A stretch of DNA of 41,467 nucleotides from Paludibacteraceae bacterium (GTDB lineage Bacteria; Bacteroidota; Bacteroidia; Bacteroidales; Paludibacteraceae): assembly GCA_024400275.1 (NCBI GenBank), contig JAKSMY010000013.1:1-41467 (forward strand), written 5' to 3'. Position numbers and translations under genes: made by a program. Positions 41,357 through 41,467 of the stretch are shown one piece after another; the first letter of the stretch is position 1, and each line of letters begins with the position of its first letter. The notes beneath the pieces were generated by a model. The model did no database searches and was not told where the DNA came from. It saw nothing but the letters and a program-made list of their open reading frames with translations.

Positions 41357-41467
41357 TTTTTTTCTCGTTTGACAATGCAAAGATACAACAAAATCCGAAA
41401 AATTGTTGGTCGCAAGTAACCATATCTATCGTGCTGCGACGATATGTCGGACACGGTCCTCAGACAA

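Noticed and set aside
41378..41416. Minus-strand promoter near the right edge
   Set aside because: A TATCTTTG -7 box is present, but the nearest -33-like element is 27 nt away and imperfect.
41263..41454. 63-codon open frame at the right edge (minus strand)
   Set aside because: It consists mostly of the composite repeat and has no protein similarity that I recognise.

Overview
This window reads as a chromosomal segment of a member of the Bacteroidales (phylum Bacteroidota). The evidence is as follows. Nearly every recognisable promoter has the Bacteroidota form (TTTG, 19-20 nt, TAnnTTTG). The families DUF4837, DUF4861, DUF5683, GldG, PorT-like beta-barrels and BspA-type leucine-rich-repeat proteins are typical of that phylum. 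ParAB sits with DUF5683 and a LysM lytic transglycosylase. Family or genus cannot be fixed from the sequence alone. No integrase, transposase, tRNA, rRNA or CRISPR array was seen.

Layout. (1) 1-3560: a BspA-like surface protein (+) preceded by a 128-bp nested inverted repeat, then a strong terminator and a gene-free stretch made of short periodic repeats. (2) 3561-7251 (-): menG (menaquinone methyltransferase), nitroreductase, pdxA and an arginine-deiminase-like lipoprotein. (3) 7342-10497 (+): a DUF4837 lipoprotein, then thiL and an overlapping glycosyltransferase. (4) 10502-13700 (-): a CDP-deoxysugar operon, rfbF-rfbG-epimerase-reductase. (5) 13701-15403: repeats, a possible gene remnant, a bidirectional terminator and a surface lipoprotein with a structured leader. 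(6) 15404-17028 (+): kdsC-like phosphatase and glf. (7) 17029-23255 (+): an accessory island. It holds hipB-hipA with paired operators, an ion channel directly behind hipA, a DUF1016 PD-(D/E)XK nuclease and a DUF262/HNH protein (the last two driven by near-identical promoters), and one unknown gene. (8) 23355-27113 (+): a glycan operon of an IspD-like cytidylyltransferase, LicD and two glycosyltransferases, chained by ATGA overlaps. (9) 41053-27088 (-): a 14-kb run of thirteen closely packed genes: ppiC, gldG, a periplasmic-binding-like protein, a beta-barrel, kduI, kduD, DUF4861, parA, parB, DUF5683, mltD-like, merR-like and yfhO. (10) 41054-41467: a promoter, a terminator and a composite repeat.

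How it fits together. Regions 3, 4, 6 and 8 supply activated sugars (CDP-6-deoxyhexose, UDP-galactofuranose, possibly a CDP-polyol) and transferases for a surface polysaccharide. The accessory island lies between two of these blocks, a common position for horizontally variable genes. The long minus-strand run joins envelope biogenesis, uronate catabolism and chromosome partition.

The most unusual things are the hipBA plus ion-channel arrangement, the shared atypical promoter of the two restriction-like genes, an arginine deiminase with a lipoprotein signal, and a family of intergenic micro-repeats. The repeats have differing sequences but constant 7-bp (and separately 11-bp) periods, often beside GC palindromes; one heptad array lies inside the nitroreductase coding sequence.
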